Positions 17,373 through 26,151 of a stretch of 64,000 bases of DNA are shown one piece after another; the first letter of the stretch is position 1, and every line of letters starts with the position of its first letter. The notes under the pieces were generated by a model. That model saw nothing but the letters and a program-made list of their open reading frames with translations, was not told the origin of the DNA and ran no database searches. The translations under genes and the position numbers were made by a program. This DNA is from Ochrobactrum quorumnocens (GTDB lineage: Bacteria; Pseudomonadota; Alphaproteobacteria; Rhizobiales; Rhizobiaceae), in contig NZ_CP022605.1 of the NCBI RefSeq assembly GCF_002278035.1, forward strand, positions 682,001-746,000, in the 5' to 3' direction.

Positions 17373-18959
17373 TTATTGGTCGATCCAGAGATCGTACCAG
17401 CTCGAAGAATCCCAACGCGGCGTATTGTGATGGTTTTTAAGCGCCTTGTTAGTAACACCGACGAACGGATGTTCGATAGCGAAGATGACGGGAAGGTCTT
17501 TCATCTCAAGTTTCTGAATCTGATGATAGAGATCGGCGCGTTTTGCCGGGTCAAGCTCGGATGCGGCCTGATCAATCAACTGATCCATCTCGTCGGATTT
17601 ATAATCAAACTGGTTCGACCATGCCGTTCCGACAGGAGCGCCCGAGCGCAGCCAGACGGTTGTGGAAACGGCTGGGTCAGAGCGGAACTGGTGCCAGCCG
17701 CTTGCCGTGTCGAAATCGTGGTCGCGATAAACGCCGTTGAGAAAGCCCGGGGCGTCGTTGGTGAGAAGTTGCACTTCGATGCCAACTTCCTTCATGGCTT
17801 GCGCGTAATATTCAGCCCAAAGCTGCGTGTACTCGCCCCATGGTGCGGGGCGGTGGCGCAGCTTGAAACGAATACCATCCGGGCCAGCTGGGTAACCGGC
17901 TTCATCGAGTAGCTGCTTGGCCTTTTCGGCGTCATAGGCATAAGTTTGGACATCGTCGGTGTAGTTTACACCGCCCGAGCTGGGGATTGGACCGCGGCCT
18001 GGCTTCGCATAGCCGCGCATTATGTTTTTGATTGCGAAATCGATATCAAGCGCGTGATAGATTGCCTGACGCACTTTCAGATTTGCGAGGACGGGATTGC
18101 GCAGGTTGAACTCGATGGTCGAGTGCGCGACGTTGTTTTCGAAGCCCTTGGTTCCGGTGTCGAAACGGCCATCTTTCTCAAGACGCTCGGTATCCGACAT
18201 GGAAATGCCGTTAAAGGCAGTTTCCATCATTTCACCCGCTTCAAGCGCCGCAGCTGCTGCAGCTTTATCGGGCAAGAAGCGCCAGATGACACGATCAAGA
18301 TAAGGGAATTCCTTGCCGCGCCAATAGTCATCGTTGCGCTCGGCAATAATGTGTTGCCCGCGCTCGTATTCAATGAATTTGAATGGGCCAGTACCCACCG
18401 GTGCTGAATTGTACTTGTTCTTGAGAATATCCGTGCCTCCATAAAGATGCTTGGGCACCGGATGACCAAGGTCCGGCATTGCTGCGACGAGCAATTCCAG
18501 TGGCATCGGCTTCGAATAACGGAAAACAGCGGTATGTGGGTCGGTGCAATCGACGGCTTCAAGATTGGCCTGAAGCGTTGTTGAATAGTTAAGCAGCTTT
18601 TTCCAAAGGTTCATTGCGCTGTAGGATACGTCATCACAGCTGAATGGCTGCCCGTCATGCCATCGCACGTTTTCACGCAGCTTGAAGGTGATAGCCTTGC
18701 CGTCCTCAGAGGAAGACCAGCTCGTTGCCAGAACTGGCACATAGCCTTCATAGGTACGATCGATGAGTGGCTCCATAATGCGCCCAGTAATCTGGTATAC
18801 GCCGGTAGAGGCGCGCAATGCCGGATTGAGGACACCCTGCTCGGTATTCATATGGACGATGACCGAGCCGCCGCGCTTTATTTCTTCCGCGTGGCTTGGC
18901 GCCGACGCGATCGAAAAAGCGGCGAGAAACAGGCCAAGGCCAGCTTTTTTGATATGCAT
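17373..18959 (-). CDS. Periplasmic substrate-binding protein, family 5 (peptide/opine/nickel type)
   Basis: A 528-residue protein with signal peptide MHIKKAGLGLFLAAFSIASA (cleavage after a PSHA sequence) and the SBP_bac_5 fold: early segment LATSWSSSEDGKAITFKLRE (core ATSW..DGKAITFKLR), DGQPFSCDDVSYS, then VGTGPFKFIEYERGQHI and VRQAIYHALDIDF. ATG 18959 has AGGGGAACAGAG upstream and restores a clean signal peptide. As first gene of the operon it sets the importer's specificity; ligand candidates are peptides or small modified amino acids. Confidence 0.92.
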   Translation of the reverse strand: MHIKKAGLGLFLAAFSIASAPSHAEEIKRGGSVIVHMNTEQGVLNPALRASTGVYQITGRIMEPLIDRTYEGYVPVLATSWSSSEDGKAITFKLRENVRWHDGQPFSCDDVSYSAMNLWKKLLNYSTTLQANLEAVDCTDPHTAVFRYSKPMPLELLVAAMPDLGHPVPKHLYGGTDILKNKYNSAPVGTGPFKFIEYERGQHIIAERNDDYWRGKEFPYLDRVIWRFLPDKAAAAAALEAGEMMETAFNGISMSDTERLEKDGRFDTGTKGFENNVAHSTIEFNLRNPVLANLKVRQAIYHALDIDFAIKNIMRGYAKPGRGPIPSSGGVNYTDDVQTYAYDAEKAKQLLDEAGYPAGPDGIRFKLRHRPAPWGEYTQLWAEYYAQAMKEVGIEVQLLTNDAPGFLNGVYRDHDFDTASGWHQFRSDPAVSTTVWLRSGAPVGTAWSNQFDYKSDEMDQLIDQAASELDPAKRADLYHQIQKLEMKDLPVIFAIEHPFVGVTNKALKNHHNTPRWDSSSWYDLWIDQ

Positions 18960-19385
18960 TCTCTGTTCCCCTGAAGGACGTTGAGGGAGGGCTTTCAAGC
19001 CTCTTTTCCCGCACCTGCCGATATTGTTCAAGCCCATGAAACTGCTCAAAAAGCTGCTTCAAGGCGCAAGTATTCCCTGCAAGCACAGCCATGCTAGAAT
19101 CTGCGGCTAACTTGTCAAGATAAACTAATAATTCTCTCATTATTGGTAAAAATAACCGCATTAACGGTGTTAATAAGTGTCGAATTTCTGAGCTGTAGCG
19201 GGTGAAATCGCTAATTGCGAGGCCTGCGAGTGGGTTACGGAAAAAAATCCTAATCGGGGTAAAAATCTTTGCTCACAATATCAGCTTTTGAACTTGCAAA
19301 ACTGGCGCACCGTATCTCTTATCGAACACCTGTGCTGTAGCTAAAACCAAACGCGCTCGATATTGAATTGAAAGGACCTATTTGC
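18960..19385. promoter_or_regulatory. Divergent promoter region of the importer operon and glyoxalase-like gene
   Basis: No gene is seen here. The centre (19120-19185) is AT-rich and holds an inverted repeat ACCG-N6-CGGT at 19155-19168 within a TTATT...AATAA flank, a possible operator. Promoters for both directions must lie here; no regulator gene is adjacent. Confidence 0.45.
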
Positions 19386-20243
19386 ATGACCCATCCCGTC
19401 ATAGGTGTCGATCACGTTTTTATTCTCGTCAACGATTTGGACAAGAGCGCGGAACACTATCGACGTTTGGGGTTCACGTTGAGTCCACGTGGTCTTCACA
19501 GCAAGGAAAAGGGCACCGGCAACTATACGATCATGTTGCCGGACGATTATTTTGAGCTTCTTGGGATTGTGAATGAAATGCAAGGAAACCTTCATCAACG
19601 GCAAAGGCTTGCCGATCAAGGAGAAGGGCTTCACGCTATTGCTTGCCGCATTGACAGTGCGCAACATGCTAAAGCGGAACTTGCAGCTCTTGGCATTCAA
19701 ACAAGCGAGGTCGGTGCATTTCAACGCCGGGTACAGTTGTCAAAGGGTGGCGAGGGCATCGCCGCGTTCGAAACTGTTTCGTTCAACGATGAAGAGGTCC
19801 CTCAGGGCATGGTCTTCATGTGTCAACATAAGACACGCGAAACTGTGTGGCTGCCCGAACTTATCGAACATGAAAACGGCGCGATAGGCCTTTCAGCCAT
19901 TGGTTTGATTTCAGGCGATCCGCAAGCCGCGGCGCGCGGTTTTGCTCGTTTGTACGGTGCAAGCAACGTTACAGCCGACGTGGTGTTGCGGGTTCATACT
20001 GGTTCGAATTCTGCGGATATTCTCGTTTACAATCGAGATCAGGCCGAGCAAATTTACGGAAAAGAGGCCGTAAGCAAGGTCCCCAATGCGGCATTCTCCA
20101 ATCTTATTATTAGGGTGGGTGATCTGAGTAAAGCGCGCTCTGTTTTGGATGCAAGTGGGATCGTTTATAAGGCGCAGCAACATAGCATAGTCGTCGACCC
20201 GGACGATGCAAACGGCGTGATCTTGGAGTTTTCGCAGGCTTAA
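19386..20243 (+). CDS. VOC-superfamily (glyoxalase_3-like) protein
   Basis: A 285-residue protein beginning VIGVDHVFILVNDLDKSAEHYRRLGF (core DHVFILVNDLDKS), the first betaalphabetabetabeta module of vicinal oxygen chelate proteins, with a second module after residue 150 (GASNVTADVVLRVHTGS; VDPDDANGVILEFSQ near the C-terminus, with the terminal Glu as likely metal ligand). ATG 19386 is preceded by GAAAGGACC and was preferred to a TTG at 19368. Divergent from the importer operon, it may act on the same compound. Function beyond the fold is not known. Confidence 0.8.
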   Translation: MTHPVIGVDHVFILVNDLDKSAEHYRRLGFTLSPRGLHSKEKGTGNYTIMLPDDYFELLGIVNEMQGNLHQRQRLADQGEGLHAIACRIDSAQHAKAELAALGIQTSEVGAFQRRVQLSKGGEGIAAFETVSFNDEEVPQGMVFMCQHKTRETVWLPELIEHENGAIGLSAIGLISGDPQAAARGFARLYGASNVTADVVLRVHTGSNSADILVYNRDQAEQIYGKEAVSKVPNAAFSNLIIRVGDLSKARSVLDASGIVYKAQQHSIVVDPDDANGVILEFSQA

Positions 20244-20439
20244 AAGCGTGGGACGTCGATCTGCTTGATCAAGCATCGTCGCAACAATTCGGTGAGGGTC
20301 CTTATTGGCCCTGTCACGCTTTGGTTCATCGGATGAGCCCGGGCGCACAAACCACCAACTCGGGGCTGGACGCAACCGCAGCAGAACGGAATGCAGGCAC
20401 GCGCTCAACACGCCTCGAATGGCATTTCTGCCGGAATGT

Positions 20440-20790
20440 CGGACGCATATGACACGTCAGCGGCGAAGAAATTCTCAACGGCGCAGCGGACTGGAAGCTC
20501 GTTTTGCAGGTGGGCGGAGCGGACGCGATCCGAGTGCTGTATGTACTATAAGCTGTCGGTTGTTGTGGCGAACGCAAAGTTCGCATGTTTCTCCCGTCTG
20601 TTCCGCGAGCCTATCGACAGCATTTTTGCCCCGCTCAAGCGTGCTATTCTCCCGAAGGTAGCTAGAACCATAGATGTACATGAGCTTGCCAAAGCTAACT
20701 CTATTATCGTCGCCATTGACCTCGAAAATGCCTGCATCAGCTAGAATTCCAACCGACTCAAAAACAAAATCCGCGCCAACAAATCTGCCC
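20440..20790 (-). pseudogene. Remnant of an IclR-like transcriptional regulator
   Basis: The minus strand reads ILADAGIFEVNGDDNRVSFG, then KLMYIYGSSYL, ERGKNAVDRLAEQTGETCEL and IVHTALGS. The order 'L..AG+.E..g...+..G..l..+g' followed by 'L+.+TGET..L' matches the linker and ligand-domain start of IclR regulators. The helix-turn-helix upstream and the ligand domain downstream are lost to frameshifts. The rest of 20244-21202 contains only short open frames in all directions that match nothing I recognise. Confidence 0.45.
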
Positions 20791-21202
20791 CGAGTACAAA
20801 TTCAATCGCACCCGGCGGAAACGCCCCGCCGAACCGGAAACGCGCTGTGGATGCCTCGCCAATCCGAATTCTCGCTCCAAGGCGTCGCACCACGTGGCCC
20901 GACAAAGAATAACACGGTCCAGGACGTGCGAAATGGCGGTGCCAGCTTGTGAACAGATTATCGCAACGCTATGCCGGGACTGACGAGGGGAGTTTTACGG
21001 GCCGTAGGGGGCTGCCCGTCTGTTGTCTGAAAACCGGACGGTCTTTTGCTCGAACAGGGAGCCTCCGCCGTAAACCTTCGATCAGGCAGGCACCAGTTGC
21101 AACGTCACGCTGGACGACTTCGCTTCAACAGGATTAACGTAGTGTTATTTCCCACGAGACAAAGCTAATCTGACAGCGTTCAAACCTGAGGGAGGGACGC
21201 CG

Positions 21203-21541
21203 ATGGCGAGATTTCTGGCTGTTTATACGATCAATCCTGAAGACCTTGCATCCTTTCGACGCTTGTCGAAATACGAACAGGATGCGGTCGATGTGGAGGG
21301 GATAGCACAATGGATGGCATGGGAAGAACGCAATGCCGCCTTCATCCTTGATCGCGGCGGTATGGTGGGAAAGACAACGCGTGTGACAAAACACGGCATA
21401 GCCTATGCGCAAAATCCGTTTTGCGGTTATCTGGTGGTGGAAGCCGAGACAGCGGACGCTGCGGCACGGCTGTTTCAGGATCATCCGCATATCACAGTGT
21501 TTCCAGGCGACGGCGTCGACATCATGCCCTTTGTGACGTGA
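21203..21541 (+). CDS. YciI-like (YCII-related domain) protein
   Basis: A 112-residue protein with a ferredoxin-like pattern: MARFLAVYTINPEDL opens with the typical beta strand; AETADAAARLFQDHPHIT carries the conserved C-terminal helix and His of YCII-related proteins. The ribosome site GAGGGAGGG lies upstream of ATG 21203. Such proteins are often small catalytic or sensor subunits found with sigma factors, VOC proteins or dehydratases; a VOC remnant follows directly. Confidence 0.65.
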   Translation: MARFLAVYTINPEDLASFRRLSKYEQDAVDVEGIAQWMAWEERNAAFILDRGGMVGKTTRVTKHGIAYAQNPFCGYLVVEAETADAAARLFQDHPHITVFPGDGVDIMPFVT

Positions 21542-21578
21542 TTTTCTGTGACCCGTTCTCGGCTGCTTACCTGTTCGC

Positions 21579-21814
21579 GTGCTGCCGCACCGAGGCCGGA
21601 GTGGGGATTTCGACGGACGCGAAATCGCCGGGCGAGGGGCGATCTTCCTTATTGTCGACGATGTTGCGGTCGAAAGGGAAAGGTTGCGCGGCGTGGTATC
21701 ATGCTTGGCGAGGATATTACGGACGATTATTCAGCGCTGGCACAGGTGCGTGATCCCGATGGCAACCTCATTACATTCGCGACGCCGCCGTCGCCGAACT
21801 ATCCAGCAGCATAA
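21579..21814 (+). pseudogene. C-terminal remnant of a VOC-family protein
   Basis: One frame gives GRGAIFLIVDDVAVERERLRG and a second, after a frameshift near 21690, continues with MLGEDITDDYSALAQVRDPDGN and LITFATPPSPNYPAA. DPDGN.ITF is the characteristic end of glyoxalase/bleomycin-resistance-type domains. The N-terminal half is missing. Confidence 0.6.
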
Positions 21815-22008
21815 GCTGGGCGAGTGACTGATAAGTTGAGCGATCGGACCGCTTTGCACGCCCGGTCATTAGCGTAGCACTCTCATGCGGTTCAAAGCGG
21901 TCCTATCGCTTATCATGCATTTGTCGTCTGAGAAGGAGTGGCGAGTAGTATGGTGGCTTTTACGTTGTTGAGTAGAAAACCAACGGACGCCATGGCATTG
22001 TTGCGGCT

Positions 22009-22432
22009 GTGACAGATGAACCCGATTTACGCTTCAGCGGCTTCTCGCTTTGGATTGATGGACGCCAGTTCCCGGATGTGTCGGACTTATGAGATGGTCC
22101 GTGCACGTATGGATGTGAACGGTGCACATGTCGAATGTGGAGGGCCAATCTTGATGACTGCGGATATCAAGGAGTTTCGCGATCAACTAGCTGCAATGGC
22201 GTCTTCATTGGCAGGCGAAGCCACACTCAAGGGCTTGGAACCTAATATCAACGTCGTTCTGACAATGCAGAAGTTGGGCCATGTTGAAGCAGTGATCGAA
22301 ATTACTGCTGATCACATCAACCAATATCATCGTTTCATCGTGGAGGGAGATCAGTCTTATCTGCCCGCACTTCTCCGGTCATGCGATGCCATTCTCTGCA
22401 AGTTTCCTGTCATCGGAACTCGGTGTATCTGA
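22009..22432 (+). pseudogene. WapI-like immunity protein gene, frameshifted
   Basis: From a GTG at 22009 the frame reads DEPDLRFSGFSLWIDGRQFP and hits TGA at 22090-22092; one base out of phase the protein continues (RMDVNGAHVECGGPILMTA, EFRDQLAAMASSLAGEATLKGLEPNI as landmarks EFRDQL and LEPNI, HRFIVEGDQSYLPALLRSCDAIL as QSYLPALL). The domain order resembles the WapI family of contact-dependent toxin immunity proteins. Orphan immunity genes are common; this one seems inactive unless the frameshift is a sequencing error. Confidence 0.5.
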
Positions 22433-22690
22433 TGGGAAGGCTATAAGCAGTTTAGCCAAATTGAGCCGAAATGGCGGGGTTGGGTCTCTTAGCTGCCTGT
22501 CGGTGATGCGCCTTCATTTTTGACGTTACCGTACCATTTACACGCTTCTAAAAGCGGTCTTCCAGTGTCGCTCCAGCCGGAGTTTCGCACCAAACTCCTG
22601 CTACAGAAACTCCTCAGAAATCAGCTGAAGCGATTTTTCCGCGAACTTAAGAATTTTGTGATCGAAAGGCTTCATCTTAGCTGGGGCATT

Positions 22691-23203
22691 TCACGCGCGT
22701 TTGATGTTGGCGGCAACAAATTGTCTGAAGTCATCGATCTGTGCCGGCGAGAGGACGCGCTTGGGCAGCATGTTGAACACGCGCGCGCCCTGATAGAGGA
22801 GGATCACCTTGCTGTCTTCGGTCCATTTGAGATAGTCGTTCCAAGGAACATTCCAGTCGCCCTGATGTGCCATGCTCCTAAAGCCTTCCTCAGACCATAC
22901 AACCGTCATTGGGTGCTGAAGGGTTTTCTGGCTTGCGTAGGCCTTGCGAGCAAACACAGCAGCGCCGAAGAAATATTGGTAGAGCGGTATCGCGATCACA
23001 ATCGCCACGCAGATATAGAAGAGTGTCATGAAAGGCGCACCGGGGAACTGCAGCGCCAACATGAACAACGAGCCTAGTAGCAAGGCAACGAACATCAGCC
23101 AACAAACAAGCGGCCAGCCTGAGGTGGAATATTTCAGTATGAACAGCTTGTTGGCAGCAACATAGTCGTCGGCGATTAAAGTGAAGGTGACGCTACGGTT
23201 CAT
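22691..23203 (-). CDS. YcxB-like membrane protein
   Basis: A 170-residue protein with two adjacent membrane helices (PLVCWLMFVALLLGSLFMLA and FMTLFYICVAIVIAIPLYQYF) after a short soluble start, then a soluble C-terminal domain with WSEEGFRSMAHQGDWNVPW and NMLPKRVLSPAQ. This arrangement (two helices, 'W..v..W.d+' and '+lPkr.l') matches the YcxB-like domain, of unknown function. ATG 23203 was preferred to a TTG at 23251. It is not in an operon. Confidence 0.65.
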   Translation of the reverse strand: MNRSVTFTLIADDYVAANKLFILKYSTSGWPLVCWLMFVALLLGSLFMLALQFPGAPFMTLFYICVAIVIAIPLYQYFFGAAVFARKAYASQKTLQHPMTVVWSEEGFRSMAHQGDWNVPWNDYLKWTEDSKVILLYQGARVFNMLPKRVLSPAQIDDFRQFVAANIKRA

Positions 23204-23571
23204 ATCTCTTATTGCCACCCCATTAATGTTCCATACCTGCACAATCCCCAAAACCTCAGACAGGTTTTGCCGTAGTACTATATCCGGTTCGCAGCACCGC
23301 CATCAAGCTAGTGAACGTTTTCAAAGAGTGGCGCTAACCACCGGACCGCTGTGCGTCTTCATTCCGGACATTGGCCGCCAGCTAAGAGCAAGCTAAAAGC
23401 TTTCGATCCGCTTAAGTCATGAGGGGCGGCGGTTAGGGTTGAAAGCCGAAGGGGGGGTATCGGAATGGGGTTTTCGTAAGCGGACCTTGAACTGGTCGTT
23501 GGCTGCGGGCGCCTTGACGGTCGGCCCGTCGCGGACATCGAAGTCTCAGGGCAACAAAAACGCATCTCAGC
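23204..23571. other. Intergenic stretch without recognisable gene
   Basis: Short open frames only, none with a ribosome site or recognisable motif. The promoter of the YcxB-like gene presumably lies at its left end. Confidence 0.5.
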
Positions 23572-24330
23572 CTATTTGGGCCGCAGAGCCTCGAAACTAA
23601 TGATCTCGTCGTCCTTGTGTGGTGCTCTTCCGTGCTGGTAGTTGCCCGACACCACTACATCGGCAAACCCAGTGAACTGCAACGCCATCAGGAACTCTTC
23701 GACACCCCACCATCTCAGCTTAAACAAATCGAGCTCGGATTGAACAAGTTCTCCGTCTCGCCAGAGTTCATAACGCAGATGGGCTAGCGTGGTTTGCGCG
23801 ACATAATCGGTCTCAACCCTTTGCTCTGTCAGTGTAAGCAAATCTCCACCTTCGGTCTTCCAACGCCGAACAGAACCGGTCGTCCCAATGAAACTGCCTA
23901 TTGGATCGAGATCTATGATCAGTTTTGCCCCAGGAACTAGACAATCATAAAACCGCTTTAGCGTAGCAATCGCCGATTTCGTATCCGTGACCAGCTGGAA
24001 TGACCCCGCCGGAATAATAACCGCAGCAAAGCGTTTGCTAAAGGAGAATTCTTCGAATGTCTGTCGTGTGAGGCTCGCGGAAAGGTTTCTCTTCCTGCAT
24101 TCATCTTGGCAGTACCCCAGCATCTCGTCAGATGCATCGAATCCCTCTATCGAAAATCCGGACTCCAGAAGCGGCACATAAACACGACCGTTGCCGACGG
24201 CAGGTTCCAAGATCGGACCTTCGGTTTTCGCAAGGCGTTGCTGATAATATTCCACATCGCCGAATGAGCGGCCGACCGGTTTATCGAGATTATAGACCCA
24301 GGAAGCCAGTCTTCCGTAACGATTATTCAT
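23572..24330 (-). CDS. Class I SAM-dependent methyltransferase
   Basis: A 252-residue protein with the seven-strand Rossmann methyltransferase signature: motif I ILEPAVGNGRVYVPLLESG near residue 40, the acidic loop FSIEGFDASDEML, and motif IV-like RFAAVIIPAGSFQLV. The later segment ALQFTGFADVVVSGNY is the usual penultimate strand-helix. It is monocistronic; the methylated substrate cannot be told from sequence. Confidence 0.82.
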   Translation of the reverse strand: MNNRYGRLASWVYNLDKPVGRSFGDVEYYQQRLAKTEGPILEPAVGNGRVYVPLLESGFSIEGFDASDEMLGYCQDECRKRNLSASLTRQTFEEFSFSKRFAAVIIPAGSFQLVTDTKSAIATLKRFYDCLVPGAKLIIDLDPIGSFIGTTGSVRRWKTEGGDLLTLTEQRVETDYVAQTTLAHLRYELWRDGELVQSELDLFKLRWWGVEEFLMALQFTGFADVVVSGNYQHGRAPHKDDEIISFEALRPK

Positions 24331-24649
24331 TCTAGCCTCGTAGGATTAAGTACCGCGATGCGTTCGCCCTATGCAAATTCGATTACAATATAATTAAGGG
24401 AGCCAGTCCTCATGGTTTCAACGTTACCATAAATGAGCTAGACGCAGACCTCGCGAAAGTGGCCGCACTGGGCAGGGCTTCCACGAATGTCAGTTTTTTG
24501 GTTAACTCCAGCGCATTGTTTTGACCGTGGGTGGGCGCTAGCTGCCGGTCAGTAACGCGTCTTATTTCCGCCGTCACAAGAAATTTGATCGTTTCCTCGA
24601 AGCAGACGTAGGCCAGGCGCTCCAAATTCGTACTCTCTTACTTATGCTC
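24331..24649. other. Intergenic stretch without recognisable gene
   Basis: A 71-residue open frame on the minus strand (24410-24625) has no ribosome site and no family likeness; otherwise nothing was seen. Confidence 0.45.
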
Positions 24650-25198
24650 CTACTCGATCTGAGCGTCGATCCAAGCGCGCGTCTGATCAAGAACTTCGTC
24701 TGACAATTCAGGATCATCGACCGCTCTGGCCAGGATGACAGCGCCTACCATGGCGGCCCAGCTTCCGATCGCTGCTCGGCGCTTGTTGGCTACATCTTGC
24801 TCCTGAAGCACCTGCTCAATACGCGCGAGTTGAGAGCGTAGTCCGTCGGCCATGGCCGTTTTCGCCGCGGGCGTCTGGTGACGAATGGCAGCGGCGAGCC
24901 CTGCCGTCGGGCATCCCTTGCCTGGATTATCACGGTGCCGAGGCGTCAAATAGGAGCGAACGAAGTCACTGAACTTGCCGTCTCCGAAACTATCTGCTGC
25001 GAGCGCGTGCGCCAGCGTCTGCGCCACCAGATCGTCCTTTGAGTTAAAGTGTCCATAGAAGCCGCCATGAGTAAGTCCGGCGGCCTTCATAACTTCTGCG
25101 ACGCTCACCGCATCAAACCCTTTATCCTTGAACAACTGGCTTGCGACGTCCAGAATCCGGCGTTTGTTCTGCGCCATTTGTTCGCGACTAACCTTCAT
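24650..25198 (-). CDS. TetR-family transcriptional regulator
   Basis: A 182-residue regulator. The N-terminal helix-turn-helix is clear: RRILDVASQLFKDKGFDAVS, VAEVMKAAGLTHGGFYGHF, then KDDLVAQTL. ATG 25198 has CGGAG upstream and was preferred to an earlier frame start. It is divergent from an operon of an SDR, an old yellow enzyme and a quinone-oxidoreductase-like protein, an arrangement known for electrophile-sensing TetR proteins such as NemR-type regulators. Two cysteine-poor ligand helices leave the inducer open. Confidence 0.88.
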   Translation of the reverse strand: MKVSREQMAQNKRRILDVASQLFKDKGFDAVSVAEVMKAAGLTHGGFYGHFNSKDDLVAQTLAHALAADSFGDGKFSDFVRSYLTPRHRDNPGKGCPTAGLAAAIRHQTPAAKTAMADGLRSQLARIEQVLQEQDVANKRRAAIGSWAAMVGAVILARAVDDPELSDEVLDQTRAWIDAQIE

Positions 25199-25222
25199 TT
25201 TTAAAATTCTCCGCAACGGATA

Positions 25223-25277
25223 TTGACATTTACATGACGCTCATCATATTTAGACTCAATCATGATGATTGTCATGA
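25223..25277. promoter_or_regulatory. Promoter and TetR operator candidates
   Basis: TTGACA at 25223-25228 with a TATTTA-like -10 at 25247-25252 points to the SDR operon. It is overlapped by the palindrome ATGA-CGC-TCAT (25234-25244), and a second pair TCATGA-N6-TCATGA spans 25260-25277, close to the TetR gene. Confidence 0.5.
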
Positions 25278-25309
25278 ATATAGGATCAATAATAGAAAAG
25301 AGCAATCCA

Positions 25310-26098
25310 ATGAGCCAAATTCCTGCAGTCTTGATAACGGGCGCCTCCACTGGCATTGGCGCAACCTATGCGGAGCGGTTCGCACGTCGCGGACATAATC
25401 TCGTGCTGGTCGCCCGAGACGTGGCACGTATGGAGGCGCTTGCAAGCCGTCTGCGCCAGGAAAGCGGCGTGACGATCGATATTCTTCAGGCCGACCTCAC
25501 ACAGGTGGCGGATATTGCAAAGGTTGAAACCAGACTACGTGATGATGCGCGCATCGGCATTCTAGTCAACAATGCCGGAACAGCGATCGGCGGAAGCTTC
25601 GTCGACCAGAGTGTCGACGATATAACCAAGCTCGTTGCTCTCAACGCTACTGCACTCGTCCGACTTGCCAGCGCCATTGCTCCACGTCTTGCTAAGGCTG
25701 GTGAGGGTGCGATCATCAATATCGGTTCAGTCGTTGGCCTCGCGCCTGAATTCGGCATGACGGTTTACGGCGCAACAAAGGCTTTTGTCCTGTTCCTGTC
25801 GCAGGGGCTTGCACACGAACTTGGGTCCAAGGGTGTCTACATTCAGGCCGTGCTTCCAGCCACGACCCGGACCGAGATCTGGGATCATGTCGGCGCGGAT
25901 ATAAACGCCATGAGCAATGTCATGGAAGTGGGCGATCTGGTGGATGCGGCTCTGGTCGGATTTGATCGTCGCGAACCAGTGACAATCCCACCGCTTCACG
26001 ATGCAGGACAGTGGGCTGCTTATGATGGCGCGCGCAAAGCTATGCTCGGCAACCTCGTCAACGCACTTCCAGCCGAACGGTATCGTACGCTCGCCTGA
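25310..26098 (+). CDS. Short-chain dehydrogenase/reductase
   Basis: A 262-residue classical SDR. NAD(P)-binding TGASTGIGATYAERFARRG near residues 10-28, NNAGTAIGG, the catalytic Ser in NIGSVVGL and YGATKAF carrying catalytic Tyr and Lys. ATG 25310 was chosen because the earlier ATGs at 25262-25274 lie within the operator region and would add an atypical leader. First gene of the TetR-controlled operon. Confidence 0.88.
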   Translation: MSQIPAVLITGASTGIGATYAERFARRGHNLVLVARDVARMEALASRLRQESGVTIDILQADLTQVADIAKVETRLRDDARIGILVNNAGTAIGGSFVDQSVDDITKLVALNATALVRLASAIAPRLAKAGEGAIINIGSVVGLAPEFGMTVYGATKAFVLFLSQGLAHELGSKGVYIQAVLPATTRTEIWDHVGADINAMSNVMEVGDLVDAALVGFDRREPVTIPPLHDAGQWAAYDGARKAMLGNLVNALPAERYRTLA

Positions 26099-26151
26099 GC
26101 ATTCAGTTAGCAAGCCAACGCAACTGCAGACGAAATACCAGAGGTAAAACT

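Noticed and set aside
24410..24625. 71-residue minus-strand open frame between methyltransferase and TetR genes
   Set aside because: No ribosome site, no motif and composition typical of non-coding DNA.
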